This document shows, in pieces, positions 1 through 9,393 of a stretch of 56,838 bases of DNA. The notes beneath the pieces were generated by a model, which saw only the letters and a program-made list of their open reading frames with translations, searched no databases and had not been told where the DNA came from. Origin of the DNA: Bacteroidota bacterium (GTDB taxonomy: Bacteria > Bacteroidota > Bacteroidia > Bacteroidales > VadinHA17). How positions within the stretch are numbered: the stretch's first letter is position 1; each line of letters opens with the position of its first letter. The position numbers and the translations under genes are program-made. The stretch spans positions 1 to 56,838 of the forward strand of contig JAKQPD010000197.1 in assembly GCA_029564935.1 (NCBI GenBank), read 5' to 3'.

Positions 1-152
1 CAAATCCTCAGCTTCTTAAAAACGGAACATCTGGTGAGCTTACCTGGATGAATAACATCAAGAGGAAATGGGAAGATAAAATGTACTATTATCCAATTCC
101 CGCAACAGACCTGATAACAAATCCAAACCTCGGACAGAATCCGGGATGGTGA
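1..152 (+). CDS. SusD-family outer-membrane lipoprotein, C-terminal fragment
   Basis: Only the last 49 residues lie in the window; the gene enters from the left edge in the frame starting at base 3 and stops with TGA at 150-152. The C-terminus (LTWMNN, YYYPIP, NPNLGQNPGW) closely matches the end of the complete SusD at 4363-6138 (LTWMNN, YYYPIP, NPNLSQNPGWQ), so this is a paralogue of it. SusD proteins are surface lipoproteins that bind glycans over a SusC channel. A SusC gene is expected just outside the window to the left. Confidence 0.85.
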   Translation, partial: NPQLLKNGTSGELTWMNNIKRKWEDKMYYYPIPATDLITNPNLGQNPGW

Positions 153-181
153 CAGATAACTTACTGAACGTTGTTTAATTA

Positions 182-288
182 TTTAACCGCAAAGGTCGCA
201 AGGGTTATCGCAAAGATCGCAAAGGTAAGAGTTGCAATGATTTTAACTTAGCGAACTTTGCGCATACTTTGTGCACTTTGCGGTTAAA
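182..288. repeat. TTTAACCGCAAAG-ended inverted-repeat element, copy 1
   Basis: The element begins TTTAACCGCAAAG (182-194) and ends with its exact reverse complement CTTTGCGGTTAAA (276-288). The interior has several CGCAAAG-type heptamers on the left and CTTTGCG-type heptamers on the right, so the whole unit can fold into a long hairpin. It sits after the stop codon of the SusD fragment. Related copies are at 7226-7332 and 54953-55090, with a hairpin-only version at 6161-6192. A role in termination or mRNA 3'-end protection is inference. Confidence 0.8.
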
Positions 289-306
289 TACTTCTATTTA
301 CTACAT

Positions 307-1095
307 ATGAAGAATATAGTATTTTCGCTTCTTATTGTATTTGTTGTCTTTTTTTCATTGGCAACGGGTTGTGAAAAGAACAAGCCGGAGAATGAGCCGG
401 TATCGGCGCTGACTGTTAAAATATTAAGCTATAATGTCAAAAACTGTCAGGGTATGGATGGGGTGGTGAGCTACCAGAGAGTGGCAGATGTAATAAAGCG
501 TATAGATGCTGAGGTTGTTGCACTTCAGGAACTCGACAGCGCCACCCAGAGAAGCAAGGGTGTGGTTGTTCTGGACGAGCTTGCCAGACTTACAGGGATG
601 TACAGGACATACGGCGCCTCAATCGACTACCAGGGCGGTAAGTATGGAATTGGTATTCTTACAAAAGAGAAGCCGCTGAGCTGGAAACGTGTCCCGCTTC
701 CCGGCAGGGAAGAACCCAGAAGCCTGCTTATAGTTGAGCTGAAGGATATAGTTTTCGGTTGTACGCATTTCTCCCTCACAGAGGAAGACAGACTCTCCTC
801 AGCTTATATAGTAAGTAATTCCTTAAAAGATTATACTAAACCGGTCTTTCTTGCAGGCGATCTGAATGCAATACCTGAATCATCAGTAATCCAAAGTATT
901 GAGAATTATTTCACAATACTTAACAAGACCACTTCGCCTACAAGTCCTTCAAATAATCCGTCAAAATGTATTGATTATATTCTCGGATTAAAGAAGCAGG
1001 GAACAGTTTTTACGACAAAACAGACTGTTGTGGAACAGGAACCTGTGGCATCCGATCATTTACCTGTATGGGCCGAAATCGGAATAAATAAATAA
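307..1095 (+). CDS. Endonuclease/exonuclease/phosphatase (EEP) family lipoprotein
   Basis: The 262-residue product has a lipoprotein signal peptide ending in the lipobox LATGC, so it is probably anchored in the outer membrane or periplasm. EEP motifs are in order: the metal-binding Glu region (VVALQELDS), the catalytic Asp/Asn (LAGDLNAIP) and the terminal SDHLPVW with its catalytic His. The family contains Mg2+-dependent nucleases, sphingomyelinases and phosphoinositide phosphatases; the substrate cannot be read from sequence. ATG 307 is chosen over an in-frame ATG at 271, because the longer form would start inside the repeat element and place 12 residues before the signal peptide. SusC starts 43 bp downstream on the same strand, which suggests co-expression. 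Confidence 0.85.
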   Translation: MKNIVFSLLIVFVVFFSLATGCEKNKPENEPVSALTVKILSYNVKNCQGMDGVVSYQRVADVIKRIDAEVVALQELDSATQRSKGVVVLDELARLTGMYRTYGASIDYQGGKYGIGILTKEKPLSWKRVPLPGREEPRSLLIVELKDIVFGCTHFSLTEEDRLSSAYIVSNSLKDYTKPVFLAGDLNAIPESSVIQSIENYFTILNKTTSPTSPSNNPSKCIDYILGLKKQGTVFTTKQTVVEQEPVASDHLPVWAEIGINK

Positions 1096-1138
1096 TTGTT
1101 TTAATTTAGCAATCAGTACTAATTAATCACTTACACTT

Positions 1139-4100
1139 ATGAAAAAACTTCTGTTAATGTTGTTGTTTCTGGCATCGACTGTTATTTATGCCCAGCGGAC
1201 AACAATTACCGGGACGGTCTCGGACGAGAAGGGATCTCCGCTAACCGGGGCCACTGTCCAGGTGAAAGGCACTAACATGGGAACCATTACCGATGTAAAT
1301 GGAAAATATTCCATCGAGGTTCCCGGTTCGAATTCAATTCTTGTATTTTCTTTTGTCGGATATGTGCAGAGGGAGGTTCAGGTGTTGAACCAGACTGTTA
1401 TCAATGCAACTCTGAGAGAAGAATTGCTTGGGCTCGAGGAGGTGGTTGTAGTCGGATACAGTACCCAGAAAAAGCTTAACCTGACGGCTGCGGTTGATCA
1501 GGTCACAAGCGAAGCTCTGGACAACCGGTCCGTCCCAAACCTTACGCAGGGATTACAGGGAGTCTTACCAAACCTTAATATTCAACTTCTTGACGGAAGG
1601 CCAAACCAGGCGCCAAGCTATAATATCAGAGGTACAACCTCAATTGGTCAGGGTGGTAGCGCCCTGATCCTGATCGATGGAGTGGAGGGTGATCCGAGCA
1701 TGCTTAATCCCAACGATATTGCAAGCGTATCGGTACTGAAAGATGCTGCTTCTGCATCAATCTATGGCGCCAGAGGAGCTTTCGGAGTTGTAATGATAAC
1801 CACAAAAAATCCCGAGAAGGGCAGGACAAGTGTTACATATACAACTAATGTGTCAAGCAAAAGACCCATAGCTATGCCGGATTTCGTTACAGACGGGTAT
1901 ACATGGGTATCAATGTTCGTGGCAGCATTCCTTAACGGTGACGGCTCTTTTCCGCAGAACATTAACAAAACCCAGAAAGTATCCCAGGCATACCTGGATG
2001 CATTCAAGGCAAAAGTGGAATCAGGTCAGCCTTATGATGAAGTGGAGATTAATCCGGTCAACGGTGAATATGTATATTATGGCAGCACCGACTGGTATGA
2101 TCTTTTATATAAGAAGAATACACTTGCCACCGAGAATAATCTTGCCATAACAGGAAGCGGCGAAAGGACATCATATCTTGTGTCCGGAAGATATATGGCT
2201 CAGAACGGCCTATTCCGCTACAATACCGACGATTATGACATGAAAAACATCAGGGCAAAAGGTTCAATTCTGGTATTTCCCTGGATGGAGATAACCAATA
2301 ATGCCGATTATTCCGAGATGGCATATCATGTTCCGATGAATGTGGGCGAAGGCAGCGGAATTTGGAGAAATATTGCTGATGAAGGACACCCCAGCTCTGT
2401 AATGTTCAACCCTGACGGTACATTATCAATGTCATCGGTTTATACAGTCGGTGATTACTGGTATGGCAAAAACGGGATCGATACCAAAAGACGTGTATTT
2501 AAAAATACAGCAGGAATAGTTACCACTTTCTTTGATGATAAATTCAGGATCAAGGGGGATTTTACATTCCAGAATACTGACAATAATCAATTCAGGAAGA
2601 GAGTACAGGTCCCATACAGTAATAAACCCGGATCAATAGCATATGTGGGAACAACCACAAATGATCTGACTTATGATAACCGGTCGACCCAGTATCTGGC
2701 TACCAACATTTTTGCCGAATATGAAAATACATTAAAGGAAGCCCATTATCTTAAATTCCTGATAGGTTACAACTATGAACAGTCGACATATAACAGACTA
2801 TCAGTTCAGAGGAATGGTATTATCTATGACGATGCAAACGATATTAACCTTACTCTCGGTCAGTCAATTACAACAGGCGGTGGGTATGAGAAATGGGTCA
2901 TCCTGGGCGGATTCTCCCGTCTGAATTATGCATTCAGGGACAGGTACCTTGTTGAGGTTAATGCCCGTTATGACGGTTCTTCAAAATTCCCTGAAGATCA
3001 GCGTTTTGCACTCTTCCCGTCAATCTCGGCAGGATGGAGGATCTCGAAGGAACCGTTTTTTAACGTAAATCCGAAGCTCCTGAACGATCTTAAGCTACGT
3101 GCATCATACGGATCTCTCGGTAACGGGAACATCGGTTCATATATTTATCTTGAACCCTTCTCAATTTCCCAGTCAAGCATGATACTTAATGGTGTCAGGC
3201 CACAGTATACAAGCCGCCCGAGTGTTATTCCGGACGGTCTTACCTGGGAGACATCAACCACACTTGACTTCGGGCTTGATTTTGCAATGCTGTCCGACCG
3301 CCTGAGATTTGTGGGTGATTATTATATCCGAAATACGACCGATATGTTTACAATCGGTCTGACCCTTCCTGCCGTATTTGGTGCAACTTCGCCAAAGGGT
3401 AACTATGCTGACCTCGAAACAAAAGGATGGGAGTTCTCATTGTCGTGGAAAGATATGATCAAAGCAGGAGCAAAACCTGTTAATTACGGAATCCGGTTCA
3501 CTCTTGCCGACAGCAAGGCTGTGATCACAAAATATAACAATCCCGACAAGCTTCTTTCAGATTACTATGAAGGACAGGTAATTGGAGAAATATGGGGTTA
3601 TATAACTGAAGGTTTCTTTATAGATGAAACTGATATTGCAAATCATGCAAAACAGAATCCTGAGATGAGGGCTTCTCCAACAAATCTCTGGTATCCCGGG
3701 GATATTAAGCTTAAGAACCTCAACGATGACGGGTTCATAAACAGGGGACTGAACAGGGTATCGGATCCCGGTGACAGGAGGATCATTGGCAACGACAGAC
3801 CCCGTTATACTTACGGGATAAACCTCGATGCCGACTGGAATAATATTTTCTTCTCAACTTTCTTCCAGGGTGTCGGGAAGCAGGACTGGTATCCCAGCAC
3901 GGAAGCTGAATTCTTCTGGGGGCAATACAACAGACCGTATAATAACATCCCTACATTCCACATCGGAAATATGTGGACACCCGACAACACCGATGCTTAT
4001 TTCCCGAGGACAATGTCGCGTGCAGCTTCAAATGCCACTACAAGAACTCTCGGTGTGGCACAGACAAAATATCTGCAGAACATCGCCTATATAAGGATGA

Positions 4101-4345
4101 AGAACATTCAGCTGGGTTACAGTCTTCCGACCAGTCTGATCTCAAAGATCAGGGCAAGCGGACTTAAGGTATATATTTCGGGTGAGAACCTCTGGTCATG
4201 GTCGCCGCTCTATAAGCTTGTAAGGCATCTGGATCCTGAAAACACCGAAGGATCCGACCGTATATTATCTGGAGGTACCTCAGGTGACGGTTATAACTAT
4301 CCCATGATGAAGAGCCTGACCTTTGGACTTTCAGTTGTATTCTAA
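1139..4345 (+). CDS. SusC-family TonB-dependent outer-membrane transporter
   Basis: The 1068-residue product has a Sec signal peptide (cleavage after IYAQ), an N-terminal carboxypeptidase-regulatory-like domain (about residues 23-95, ITGTVSDEKGSPLTGATVQVKGT), the TonB-box-like stretch EEVVVVGYST (about 100), a plug domain with the NIRGT and LILIDGVEGD motifs, and a long beta-barrel ending in SVVF. A DxNxDG-type calcium-loop sequence (LNDDGFIN) is present near the C-terminus, as in many SusC proteins. It imports substrate captured by the SusD encoded 17 bp downstream. No other degradative enzyme than the two flanking EEP proteins is nearby, so the substrate is unknown. Confidence 0.95.
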   Translation: MKKLLLMLLFLASTVIYAQRTTITGTVSDEKGSPLTGATVQVKGTNMGTITDVNGKYSIEVPGSNSILVFSFVGYVQREVQVLNQTVINATLREELLGLEEVVVVGYSTQKKLNLTAAVDQVTSEALDNRSVPNLTQGLQGVLPNLNIQLLDGRPNQAPSYNIRGTTSIGQGGSALILIDGVEGDPSMLNPNDIASVSVLKDAASASIYGARGAFGVVMITTKNPEKGRTSVTYTTNVSSKRPIAMPDFVTDGYTWVSMFVAAFLNGDGSFPQNINKTQKVSQAYLDAFKAKVESGQPYDEVEINPVNGEYVYYGSTDWYDLLYKKNTLATENNLAITGSGERTSYLVSGRYMAQNGLFRYNTDDYDMKNIRAKGSILVFPWMEITNNADYSEMAYHVPMNVGEGSGIWRNIADEGHPSSVMFNPDGTLSMSSVYTVGDYWYGKNGIDTKRRVFKNTAGIVTTFFDDKFRIKGDFTFQNTDNNQFRKRVQVPYSNKPGSIAYVGTTTNDLTYDNRSTQYLATNIFAEYENTLKEAHYLKFLIGYNYEQSTYNRLSVQRNGIIYDDANDINLTLGQSITTGGGYEKWVILGGFSRLNYAFRDRYLVEVNARYDGSSKFPEDQRFALFPSISAGWRISKEPFFNVNPKLLNDLKLRASYGSLGNGNIGSYIYLEPFSISQSSMILNGVRPQYTSRPSVIPDGLTWETSTTLDFGLDFAMLSDRLRFVGDYYIRNTTDMFTIGLTLPAVFGATSPKGNYADLETKGWEFSLSWKDMIKAGAKPVNYGIRFTLADSKAVITKYNNPDKLLSDYYEGQVIGEIWGYITEGFFIDETDIANHAKQNPEMRASPTNLWYPGDIKLKNLNDDGFINRGLNRVSDPGDRRIIGNDRPRYTYGINLDADWNNIFFSTFFQGVGKQDWYPSTEAEFFWGQYNRPYNNIPTFHIGNMWTPDNTDAYFPRTMSRAASNATTRTLGVAQTKYLQNIAYIRMKNIQLGYSLPTSLISKIRASGLKVYISGENLWSWSPLYKLVRHLDPENTEGSDRILSGGTSGDGYNYPMMKSLTFGLSVVF

Positions 4346-4362
4346 TTTTAAAAACTACGATC

Positions 4363-6138
4363 ATGAAAAAACAATATTTGTGGTTTATAATTATAAGTCT
4401 CTTTGTTGCCGGATGTGAACTTGAGCAATATCCGGAATCTACCACATCAAGAGCTGCGGTATTCAGCAGTGCACAGGGACTTGATCTTTATGCCAATTCA
4501 TTCTATACCATGCTGCCTAACGGTAATGGTTCCACAACACTTGATGCCATGTCAGACTATCTGGCGGTAAAGGAGATACCCAGCTTCCTGCAGCCGGCAT
4601 TCTCTGCAACAAACAGCTCAGGATGGAACTGGGGCGACCTTCGGAATATAAATTATTTCCTGAAATACAATGTCGACCCTAAAGTTCCCCTGGATGTCCG
4701 GAAGAATTATAACGGAATAGCTAAATTCTTCAGGGCATTATTCTATTTCGAGAAGGTTAAAAGATTCGGGGATGTACCCTGGATAAACAAACCGCTCGAC
4801 GTAGCCGATAGTGCTATCCTGTATGGTCCCCGCAATGCCAGGACACTGATAATGGATTCCGTTCTGGCAGATATAAATTATGCCTGTGCAAACATCAGCG
4901 CAACGGTGAATAACACCAGGAGCATGGTTACCAAATACGTTGCTTACGGCCTGAAATCCAGGATATGTCTTTTCGAGGGTACCTTCAGAAAATATCACAC
5001 AGAGCTCAGCCTTACGGGAACCGCCGATTTCTGGCTTAACGAAGCTGCAACATCTGCCAAAGCCGTGATGGATGCCGGTATCTATTCAATATATACATCA
5101 GGAGGAACGACCAAAGCCTACCGGACTTTGTTTACAAGTGCAGCGCCTGTTGCTGCGGAAGTGATGCTTTCTGCAGTGATGGATCTGACCCTTAATGAAC
5201 TTCACGATGCGAACTGGTGGTGGACAAGCGGTACCTACGGAAGCAAGGGAAGCTTCATCAGAAGTTTCATCAATACTTACCTGATGACTGACGGTACACC
5301 TTTCACTGATACCCCCGGATGGGAGACAATGCTGTTCAAAGATGAAGTCAAAGGAAGGGATCACAGGTTGCAGCAGACTATAAGACTGGGCGATTACAAG
5401 AGAATAAGCGCCGGCGTTCAGATTCCCGGACCACCAGTATTCTCATATACTTTCACAGGATATCAGCCTATCAAATGGACCCTCGATGATATGTACTACG
5501 ACACCAGGGACCTTAATATCAATTCTGTGTCTCTCATGAGATATGCCGAGATCCTGCTTAACTATGCTGAAGCAAAAGCCGAACTTGGAACTCTTACAGA
5601 TGCCGAATGGGCAGCAACAATCGGGGTACTAAGGGCAAGAGCCGGTATTACAGGAGGCCTTTCTGCCAAACCGACAGTTGTAGATACGTATCTGCAGACA
5701 ACTTATTTCCCTGCTATCACCGATCCGGTGATCCTTGAAGTAAGAAGGGAAAGAGGTATAGAACTGTCCCTCGAAGGTGTGAGATTTGCTGATATACTGA
5801 GATGGAAAAGAGGTGACCTGATGAAAATGGAATGGAACGGATTCTATGTTCCTGAACTCGTAACCCCCATGGATCTGAATGAAGACGGGATCCTTGATGT
5901 TGCATTTTATCAGGGAACAAAGCCTTCTCCTGCAGTGTCAGGTGTTGAGTATGTAAATGTTTCCCCAAAGATCGGAACCAACGATAATTCACAGAGGCTT
6001 AAAAACGATACCTACGGGGAGCTGACATGGATGAATAATCTCACCAGAGCATGGGAAGACAAACACTACTACTATCCCATTCCCAAAAATGACATGCTTC
6101 AGAATCCCAATCTGAGCCAAAACCCGGGATGGCAATAG
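4363..6138 (+). CDS. SusD/RagB-family substrate-binding lipoprotein
   Basis: The 591-residue product has a lipoprotein signal peptide with lipobox VAGC followed by acidic residues (ELEQYPES), fitting surface export. The body has typical SusD features: TPR-like helices in the N-terminal half (IAKFFRALFYFEKVKRFGDVPW), the RYAEILLNYAEAKAEL segment, the VRRERGIELSLEGVRFADILRWKRG block and the C-terminal YYYPIP motif. A DLNEDG segment late in the protein could bind Ca2+. It pairs with the SusC ending 17 bp upstream and is followed by a terminator at 6161-6192, which closes the transcription unit. Confidence 0.95.
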   Translation: MKKQYLWFIIISLFVAGCELEQYPESTTSRAAVFSSAQGLDLYANSFYTMLPNGNGSTTLDAMSDYLAVKEIPSFLQPAFSATNSSGWNWGDLRNINYFLKYNVDPKVPLDVRKNYNGIAKFFRALFYFEKVKRFGDVPWINKPLDVADSAILYGPRNARTLIMDSVLADINYACANISATVNNTRSMVTKYVAYGLKSRICLFEGTFRKYHTELSLTGTADFWLNEAATSAKAVMDAGIYSIYTSGGTTKAYRTLFTSAAPVAAEVMLSAVMDLTLNELHDANWWWTSGTYGSKGSFIRSFINTYLMTDGTPFTDTPGWETMLFKDEVKGRDHRLQQTIRLGDYKRISAGVQIPGPPVFSYTFTGYQPIKWTLDDMYYDTRDLNINSVSLMRYAEILLNYAEAKAELGTLTDAEWAATIGVLRARAGITGGLSAKPTVVDTYLQTTYFPAITDPVILEVRRERGIELSLEGVRFADILRWKRGDLMKMEWNGFYVPELVTPMDLNEDGILDVAFYQGTKPSPAVSGVEYVNVSPKIGTNDNSQRLKNDTYGELTWMNNLTRAWEDKHYYYPIPKNDMLQNPNLSQNPGWQ

Positions 6139-6160
6139 AATTTTAAACTAATTAATTATA

Positions 6161-6200
6161 TTAACCGCAGAGTGTCAGATCTCTGCGGTTAATTTTTCAA
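6161..6200 (+). terminator. Rho-independent terminator after the first SusC/SusD pair
   Basis: A perfect 12-bp stem (TTAACCGCAGAG at 6161-6172 with CTCTGCGGTTAA at 6181-6192) encloses an 8-nt loop, and TTTTT follows directly. It lies 22 bp after the SusD stop. The stem resembles the tips of the larger repeat elements at 182-288 and 7226-7332. Confidence 0.85.
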
Positions 6201-6245
6201 TTAATTCAGGGATATAAATCTTAAAGTATACAAAAACAACAGGTC

Positions 6246-7199
6246 ATGAAAATAGTTAAAGATTTTTTTCACCACATGAATATTAACCCCCTTTCACGTT
6301 TCCCCCAGGGGGGAAAAGCCGCTAAAGCATCTTCCCATGTGATAAAACTATTTTCACCGGTCATCGTTTTCATCCTTCTGGCGGTTCTGACCGCCAGTAC
6401 TTCCAACGGGCAGTCGGAAAAAGAAACACCTTTTAATATAATTACATATAATATAAGATATAACAACACAGGTGACGGGGTCAATGCATGGCCAAACCGA
6501 AAGGATAAGGTTGCGGGACTTCTGAAATTCCATAAGGCAGATATTTTCAATGTCCAGGAAGCACTAATTGAACAGATCAACGATCTTAAAAGCAGTTTCC
6601 CGGAATTCGGATATTATGGATTAGGCAGGGATGATGGTAAGGAAGCCGGTGAACATATGTCTGTCTTCTACAGAAAATCGCGGTTCGAGAAACTTGCCGA
6701 GGGAACTTTCTGGTTAAGTGAAACACCCGAAAAACCCGGAATGGGATGGGATGCTGCCTGTAACCGTACATGCACATGGCTTAAACTGAAAGATAAGATA
6801 ACAAAAAAGACATTTTTTGTATTCAATACCCATCTGGATCACAGGGGCATGAAAGCCCGTGAGGAAGGAGTGAAGCTTATCCTGAACAGGATAGCAGAAA
6901 TAAATAAGGAGAACCTGCCATTGATACTTACCGGCGATTTCAATCTGGTAAAGGAATCTCCTCCTGTCCAGTCTGTACTGAAAGTTTTAAATGACAGCCG
7001 GGATAAATCAGTTACGCCACCCTATGGACCTGATGGTACAAGCGGGGGATTTGCAGTAAATGACAGAAGCAGGACGATTGATTTTATCTTCATAAATCAG
7101 AAGGTAAAAGTTCTAAGACACGGAGTCCTGTCTGATTCATTCGGAATGTTTTATCCATCTGATCACAAACCGGTACTTGCAGAGGTTCAGTTACAATAG
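6246..7199 (+). CDS. Secreted endonuclease/exonuclease/phosphatase (EEP) family protein
   Basis: The 317-residue product carries EEP motifs: FNIITYNIRYNN at the domain start, NVQEAL (metal-binding Glu), NTHLDHRG, LTGDFNL and the terminal SDHKPVLAEV. This subgroup (N-terminal YNIRYNN, HLDHRG) is common in Bacteroidota and is usually annotated as an endonuclease or sphingomyelinase-like hydrolase; the substrate is unknown. A hydrophobic segment (SPVIVFILLAVLTA) ending near SNGQ is a Sec signal peptide, but about 35 residues precede it. Those residues include PLSRFPQGGKAAKA, encoded by a C-run/G-run hairpin that looks like an intergenic repeat. The true start may be ATG 6276 or GTG 6339; 6246 is kept as the longest form. 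Confidence 0.8.
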   Translation: MKIVKDFFHHMNINPLSRFPQGGKAAKASSHVIKLFSPVIVFILLAVLTASTSNGQSEKETPFNIITYNIRYNNTGDGVNAWPNRKDKVAGLLKFHKADIFNVQEALIEQINDLKSSFPEFGYYGLGRDDGKEAGEHMSVFYRKSRFEKLAEGTFWLSETPEKPGMGWDAACNRTCTWLKLKDKITKKTFFVFNTHLDHRGMKAREEGVKLILNRIAEINKENLPLILTGDFNLVKESPPVQSVLKVLNDSRDKSVTPPYGPDGTSGGFAVNDRSRTIDFIFINQKVKVLRHGVLSDSFGMFYPSDHKPVLAEVQLQ

Positions 7200-7225
7200 G
7201 GGGATTTGAGCTGAAGAAGTAGTCC

Positions 7226-7332
7226 TTTAACCGCAAAGTTCGCTAAGGATTACGCAAAGTTCGCAAAGGAATACTATCTAAGACTTTTCCTTTGTGCCCT
7301 TTGCGATAACCTTTGTGCCCTTTGCGGTTAAA
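7226..7332. repeat. TTTAACCGCAAAG-ended inverted-repeat element, copy 2
   Basis: Begins TTTAACCGCAAAG at 7226 and ends CTTTGCGGTTAAA at 7320-7332. The left half holds CGCAAAG units, the right half CTTTGTG/CTTTGCG units, so the element is self-complementary. It lies between the convergent EEP gene (+) and the nucleotidase gene (-). Confidence 0.8.
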
Positions 7333-7372
7333 AAGAAATTTAATTTTGTTACTGTAAAATCAGGGCTTTAGA

Positions 7373-7897
7373 TTAAGAATTCTTTATTAATAAACTTTCT
7401 ATTTCCTGCCACGATGAAACCCTTTTGTGTTTCAAATCCTTCATGAAAACATTGTGGGGCTGGGTAAATATTAGTGTTTCTCCGGTGAAATTATCAAGAT
7501 TCTTGGGATGATCATCTATCATGATATCAGCTCTGATAAGGCTTTTATTTCCACAGAAGACGAGTTGCTTCCATGAGATGAAGGGAAAATGATCATGCAT
7601 CCATAATTGTTTATCGGTCAGGCTCAAAGGAAATTCTGTCGCCATTGAGTTCACGACCACATCATAGAGGGCATTAAGTTTCTTCAGTCCTTCAACACTT
7701 CCTTCCATGACAGGGACCGTTCTGAAAAATCCGGGTGTTGTCACCCAATTGATCTGGTTCTTAAAAGCTTCAGCTTCAAGCATTCCTGAAACATCTGAAA
7801 GCTTCAGTCTTGTGCCGGTTTCCTGTTCATGAAGATCGAAGAAACGTGAGTACACATCGGCGAGGACACCGTCCATGTCGACCAGGATTCGCTTCAT
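7373..7897 (-). CDS. 5'(3')-deoxyribonucleotidase-like HAD hydrolase (NT5C family)
   Basis: The 174-residue product is a small HAD-superfamily hydrolase. Motif I is near the N-terminus (ILVDMDGVLADVY, Asp7 nucleophile and Asp9), and motif IV near the C-terminus reads MIDDHPKNL. Length and motifs fit the NT5C-type cytosolic 5'-nucleotidases, which dephosphorylate (deoxy)nucleoside monophosphates; the family also contains proteins of unknown substrate. There is no signal peptide. The gene stands alone, convergent with the EEP gene and divergent from the oxidoreductase at 8032. Confidence 0.75.
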   Translation of the reverse strand: MKRILVDMDGVLADVYSRFFDLHEQETGTRLKLSDVSGMLEAEAFKNQINWVTTPGFFRTVPVMEGSVEGLKKLNALYDVVVNSMATEFPLSLTDKQLWMHDHFPFISWKQLVFCGNKSLIRADIMIDDHPKNLDNFTGETLIFTQPHNVFMKDLKHKRVSSWQEIESLLIKNS

Positions 7898-8031
7898 GGC
7901 TGATAATGTATTGATGAGTTAAAAATCATTAAAATTAAAAAAAGCTGTTTTATAATTACTTATTAATTGCGAATTAAAGTATTTTTACTATTTCAATTCT
8001 AATATTCTACAAAACAATAAACAATAAGATT

Positions 8032-9363
8032 ATGACTACAAGAAGAGAATTTGTTCAGAAAGCTGCTCTCGGGACAGCAGGAATTGCCCTCGGTGCAAAG
8101 AGCTACTCGCGAGTACTTGGTGCCAACGACAAGATACGTGTGGGCATTGTTGGTTATTCGGACCGTTTCAGGGGATCCCTTCATCCTTCATTCATGAGCC
8201 TTGCAAAGGAAATGAATTTTGAGTTCACAGCCGTTTCCGATATATGGAGGCTGAGGAGAGAAGATGCAGCCAGATATTATAAGAAACTCGGGCTGAATCT
8301 CAGGCTTGCAAGAAATAATGAAGAGCTTTACAGCGGTAAGGACACTGACGCAGTGATAATAAGTACCGCAGATTTCCAGCATGCCCTTCATTGCAAGGAA
8401 GCTGTTGAAGCCGGCCGTGATGCTTATGTTGAAAAACCATTTGCCGAATCAATGGCTGATGCACGCGCTGCAAGAAAAGCTGTGGAGGCTACCGGTAAAA
8501 TTATCCAGATAGGATCACAGCGCCGCAGTACTCCAAATTATATTGCTGCCAATGAATATATCAAATCCGGTAAATTCGGGAAAATTGTTATCGTTGAAAT
8601 GACCTGGAACGTTAATCAGCCCGGAAGATGGAGAAGACCCAATGTTGTTCCGCTTTTAAAAGCAGCTGATACCGACTGGACAAGGTACCAGATGAACAGG
8701 CCAAAGGCTGATTTTGATCCAAGAAAATATCTGGAATTCAGACTTTTCTGGCCATATTCATCAGGGATCCCGGGACAGTGGATGGCACACCAGATCGATA
8801 CCGTTCACTGGTTCACAGATATCCCTCATCCGCGCACAGTCGCAGCTAACGGAGGAATTTATCAGTGGAAGGACGGCCGCTCCAATTTCGATACAATGAC
8901 AGCCGTTATGGAATATGTCGATCCAAAAAATCCCGACATTGCATTCCAGGTTGTTTATTCGTCAAGGTTTACAAACTCGGCAGGTGGAACAAAAGAACTT
9001 TACTATTCAAACGGCGGTATGCTGAATCTTGATACAAATAAAGTTACATCAGAAGGCGGACTCCAGGCCAGGGAAGCAAAAGCAATGAATATGCAGCCCA
9101 ACCTTCTTGAGCCCTTCGAACTCCCGGGAATGAAGATAGAAACAGCTGCTGATACAGGCGGTGATCCCATGACGACTGCTCACATGAGGAACTGGATGCA
9201 GTGTGTCCGCGACCGTAAGAAACCTAATGCTGATGTGGTGGCAGGTTACAATCACTCAATTGCATGTATAATGTGTACAGCAGCCCTCAGGACAGGTGAA
9301 AAAGCTTCATTTGATGAAGCTACCCAGGAAGTTCTTGCCGGCGGGAAAGTATTTCAGTATTGA
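8032..9363 (+). CDS. Tat-exported Gfo/Idh/MocA-family oxidoreductase
   Basis: The 443-residue product starts with a twin-arginine signal (TTRREFVQKAALGTAGIALG), implying folded export with bound cofactor. An N-terminal NAD(P)-binding Rossmann fold follows (KIRVGIVGYSDRFRGS), then the family motif EKPFAES and the C-terminal alpha/beta substrate domain. Secreted members of this family in Bacteroidota act on sugars or sugar-like compounds; the substrate here is not evident. It is the first gene of a (+) cluster with the PmoA-like protein (30 bp downstream) and the NIPSNAP lipoprotein. The upstream gap of 134 bp is AT-rich, with no promoter that could be assigned firmly. Confidence 0.88.
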   Translation: MTTRREFVQKAALGTAGIALGAKSYSRVLGANDKIRVGIVGYSDRFRGSLHPSFMSLAKEMNFEFTAVSDIWRLRREDAARYYKKLGLNLRLARNNEELYSGKDTDAVIISTADFQHALHCKEAVEAGRDAYVEKPFAESMADARAARKAVEATGKIIQIGSQRRSTPNYIAANEYIKSGKFGKIVIVEMTWNVNQPGRWRRPNVVPLLKAADTDWTRYQMNRPKADFDPRKYLEFRLFWPYSSGIPGQWMAHQIDTVHWFTDIPHPRTVAANGGIYQWKDGRSNFDTMTAVMEYVDPKNPDIAFQVVYSSRFTNSAGGTKELYYSNGGMLNLDTNKVTSEGGLQAREAKAMNMQPNLLEPFELPGMKIETAADTGGDPMTTAHMRNWMQCVRDRKKPNADVVAGYNHSIACIMCTAALRTGEKASFDEATQEVLAGGKVFQY

Positions 9364-9393
9364 TAAATATTAATTAAAAACTTTTTATCGATC

